64,000 bases of DNA, from assembly GCF_038070315.1 (NCBI RefSeq), contig NZ_JBBPCC010000019.1:62001-126000 (forward strand), given 5' to 3'. Position 1 is the stretch's first letter; the number at the start of each line of letters is the position of its first letter. Made by a program: the position numbers and the translations under genes. This document shows, in pieces, positions 62,031-64,000 of this stretch. The notes under the pieces are model-generated. The model saw nothing but the letters and a program-made list of their open reading frames with translations, made no database searches and was not told where the DNA came from. The stretch is from Paenibacillus_G filicis (GTDB taxonomy: Bacteria; Bacillota; Bacilli; Paenibacillales; NBRC-103111).

Positions 62031-62149
62031 GATACACAAGCGGCCGGAGCGCTGCTCGAACGGGGAGCAAACATCTTCTTAATTACTGTACGGTGGAAGC
62101 CGATGATATAAGATAATAGAGCTTTTCATGTACGCGAGGTGAACTAGCA

Positions 62150-62911
62150 TTGAGAAACTCCAGATCCAAATCGCGCCGCAGGCGGCGGAGAATACCTGTA
62201 ACCGCCGCCGCTGCCGTCCTCGTTCTAGGCTTGGCGGCCGCCGCCCATGGCTACCTGCAGCCCTACCGGCCTGACGCCAGGGCACTATCGGTGCTGCATA
62301 GCCAGGGCAGCGTCCGCGTGACCGATGGTACCGATTGGCTCAGCTTCGAGCCTGAGGAGCGCATCGAGCCCGGCGTGATTTTCTACCCGGGCGGGCTCGT
62401 CAAGCCGGAGAGCTACGCCCCGCTGGCCCTCGCACTCGCTGAAACCGGACATGCTTCTTATATCATCCGCATGCCGCTCCATCTCGCCGTCCTAGGCGGC
62501 GACCGGGCGCTAGATCTGATCGTGCAGCAGCCCGACCATTCCTTCGTGATCGGCGGGCACTCGCTTGGCGGCGTCATGGCCTCCCGATTCGCGGTGAGTC
62601 ATCCCGGCCAGGTCAAGGGCGTCTATTTCCTTGGCTCGTATCCAGACCCCCAAGGCGCTCTGACCGATTACGCGACGCCCGTGCTGTCGCTGACCGGGTC
62701 ACTGGACGGTGTCATGAACCGCAACAGGTATGAGGAGGCGCGCAGCCTGCTTCCTGCTTCGACGCAATACGTCAGGATCGAGGGAGGCAACCACTCCCAG
62801 TTCGGCAGCTATGGTCTGCAGAAGGGCGACCATCCCGCCGTCCTGACGCCGGACGAGCAGCAGCAGCGGGTCGTGCAGGAGCTCGAGGCTTGGCTCAAGC
62901 TGGCGAAATAG
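62150..62911 (+). CDS. Secreted or membrane-anchored alpha/beta hydrolase
   Basis: 253 residues. A very basic N terminus (SRSKSRRRRRRIP) precedes a hydrophobic segment (about 18-36), acting as a signal anchor. The catalytic triad is visible: Ser in FVIGGHSLGGVMA, Asp in TGSLDGV, His in EGGNHSQFG. Strand PGVIFYPGG is the oxyanion region. Starts at TTG with GAGGTGA 7 nt upstream. The substrate is unknown. Confidence 0.85.
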   Translation: MRNSRSKSRRRRRRIPVTAAAAVLVLGLAAAAHGYLQPYRPDARALSVLHSQGSVRVTDGTDWLSFEPEERIEPGVIFYPGGLVKPESYAPLALALAETGHASYIIRMPLHLAVLGGDRALDLIVQQPDHSFVIGGHSLGGVMASRFAVSHPGQVKGVYFLGSYPDPQGALTDYATPVLSLTGSLDGVMNRNRYEEARSLLPASTQYVRIEGGNHSQFGSYGLQKGDHPAVLTPDEQQQRVVQELEAWLKLAK

Positions 62912-63080
62912 CATCCGATCCTTTGCTTACTTATCGATTTTGATCGGCATTCCTTGCGGAAGTAGTTTCGCGGTCAACGACGCCAGATCTTTTTCTCTCC
63001 AGGTATCGTTGAAAAAGCTTCTTAACAATGCCACTCTACGGAACGTCAATCCCCACTCGCTATCCAGTGCCATAATAAAT

Positions 63081-63118
63081 AAAACCAAACCTCGAGAAGA
63101 ACCTCAAGGTTTGGTTTT
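63081..63118. terminator. Bidirectional terminator between hydrolase genes
   Basis: AAAACCAAACCT..GAG pairs with CTC..AGGTTTGGTTTT; T/A-rich flanks on both sides. It lies 20 nt past the minus-strand gene's stop. Confidence 0.8.
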
Positions 63119-63137
63119 CCAGATGAACCCTCTCGCG

Positions 63138-64000
63138 TTAGCTCCGGATCCCTTCGTAAATGGCCTCACAAAGGTCTACCGTAAATTGACCTGACATCCC
63201 TTCCAAAGCAGTATTGGTAAATGCCACCACGCTAATCTGCTTTACGGGGTCAACGAACCACGAATGACCATAGGTCCCCCCCATGCGCCAAGTACCCAGA
63301 GATTCGGACGTTGCTGCTGCGACTGGATCCTTTAACACCGTAAAGCCAAGGCCGAACCCTCGTCCCGGCCAATACGCCATTGGAAGATCACCAATCTGAT
63401 TCGTCGTCATTTTATGAACCCAGCTTTCCGACATCAGAGGCGCCCCACCCTTCCGCAACGTTTCAAGCAGCTGCAAAAAGTCTCCTGCACTACCAACCAT
63501 ACCTGCGCCACCCGACTGGTAGGCCCGATTATCAAGTGCCCGCATAGGGGAAAGCCGGAAGCCGGCCGTACCTTCCACAAAGGGGTTCGTATCCAAATCA
63601 TCTCGCAAGCGACGCGGCTCAGGCGTATCATTCGCATAAGCAGCGGACAGCCGCTCTGGGTTAACGGCTATAAAACCTGTATCTTGCATCCCGAGCGGTT
63701 CTGTCACCAAAGAGCGTACGGCTTCGCTTAGTGTTGTTTCCGTAACCTTGGCAATCACTGCACCCAATACATCTGTAGCTATGGAATATTTCCACTCCAT
63801 GCCTGGCGTGTAAAGAAGCGGTGCGGAAGCAAGCCGGCGCAGATTTTCTTCCAGGGTGATATCCGTTTGGTCCATTCCATCCGATACGCCAGCCTGTTCG
63901 TACGAGTCTTGTTCCTTCTGGAAGAAACGGTAGGTCAAACCCGCCGTGTGGGTCAACAAATTTTGAATGGTCACGGTTGCGAGCTCACCACTCTGCAAAC
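63138..64000 (-). CDS. Beta-lactamase-fold serine hydrolase, truncated by window edge
   Basis: The visible 287 residues are the C-terminal part of a class C beta-lactamase/penicillin-binding-protein-like hydrolase. Typical: TIQNLLTHTAGLTYRF, KYSIATDVLGAVIAKV (YxN region with Ile at the Asn place), YGHSWFVDP (the K/HTG region as GHS). The SxxK nucleophile motif lies beyond the right edge. The open frame extends to the edge without a stop. Function as esterase, D-aminopeptidase or lactamase cannot be decided. Confidence 0.85.
   Translation of the reverse strand, partial: LQSGELATVTIQNLLTHTAGLTYRFFQKEQDSYEQAGVSDGMDQTDITLEENLRRLASAPLLYTPGMEWKYSIATDVLGAVIAKVTETTLSEAVRSLVTEPLGMQDTGFIAVNPERLSAAYANDTPEPRRLRDDLDTNPFVEGTAGFRLSPMRALDNRAYQSGGAGMVGSAGDFLQLLETLRKGGAPLMSESWVHKMTTNQIGDLPMAYWPGRGFGLGFTVLKDPVAAATSESLGTWRMGGTYGHSWFVDPVKQISVVAFTNTALEGMSGQFTVDLCEAIYEGIRS

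Overview
The window reads as one chromosomal stretch from a GC-rich, low-branching Firmicute of the Paenibacillus type. The grounds are gene content: three SLH domains on a secreted protein, a spore-coat transglutaminase (Tgl), a LysM-GH18 cortex lytic enzyme (SleL/YaaH type), YhfH, CcdC, a BmrC/BmrD-type exporter pair, an MGDG-synthase-type glucosyltransferase and a LtaS-type sulfatase. Shine-Dalgarno sites are strong (AAGGAGG) and GTG/TTG starts are common. I see no rRNA, tRNA, insertion sequence, prophage or CRISPR array. Coding density is high and genes change strand often, with intrinsic terminators at most convergent junctions.

Layout. 1-4.7 kb: a MORN-repeat protein cut by the left edge, an SLH surface protein and a membrane diguanylate cyclase. 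4.7-12.3 kb: a heterodimeric ABC exporter pair, a DUF554 membrane protein and an ABC-2 exporter operon. 12.4-20.6 kb: a second-type pyruvate kinase diverging from an AraC regulator, a 7TM-PAS-GGDEF cyclase, RNase H, and a glycosyltransferase overlapping recQ. 20.8-28.5 kb: small proteins, an Ala-rich basic protein ending in a ribbon-helix-helix-like segment, a GNAT enzyme, a YidC paralogue preceded by a short membrane-leader ORF, CcdC, DUF1992, a nitroreductase, an orphan histidine kinase and yhfH. 28.5-41.4 kb: envelope and spore genes (glucolipid synthase, Tgl, a LtaS-type enzyme behind a Pho-box-like site), a dGTPase homologue, a 1225-residue carrier/HEAT/double-cNMP protein and an ABC-F protein behind an attenuator-like hairpin. 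41.9-50.7 kb: a soluble Hanks-type kinase, a ChbG deacetylase with a GPH symporter, an RNA methyltransferase, a PAP2 phosphatase, a MEDS histidine kinase and a Fur-box-controlled siderophore ATPase. 50.8-64 kb: an unusual HtrA protease, an ArsR-small protein-ClpP operon, a broken PH-like gene, a receiver-domain relic, a polysaccharide deacetylase, ferritin, a ten-domain BIG2 secreted protein, SleL, an alpha/beta hydrolase and a partial serine hydrolase.

The most interesting element is the yidC leader. An 88-codon ORF encoding a single N-terminal membrane segment ends 49 nt before yidC, and a 12-nt stretch near its 3' end can base-pair along its full length (two G-U pairs) with the yidC Shine-Dalgarno region. 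This is the architecture of MifM/SecM-type systems, in which nascent-chain arrest or translation of the leader exposes the downstream ribosome site. Other notable regulatory signals are the Pho-box-like site, the ABC-F attenuator, an ArsR operator/promoter and a sigma-D-like promoter before the BIG2 protein. All functions are inferred from sequence motifs read by eye; no database search was run.
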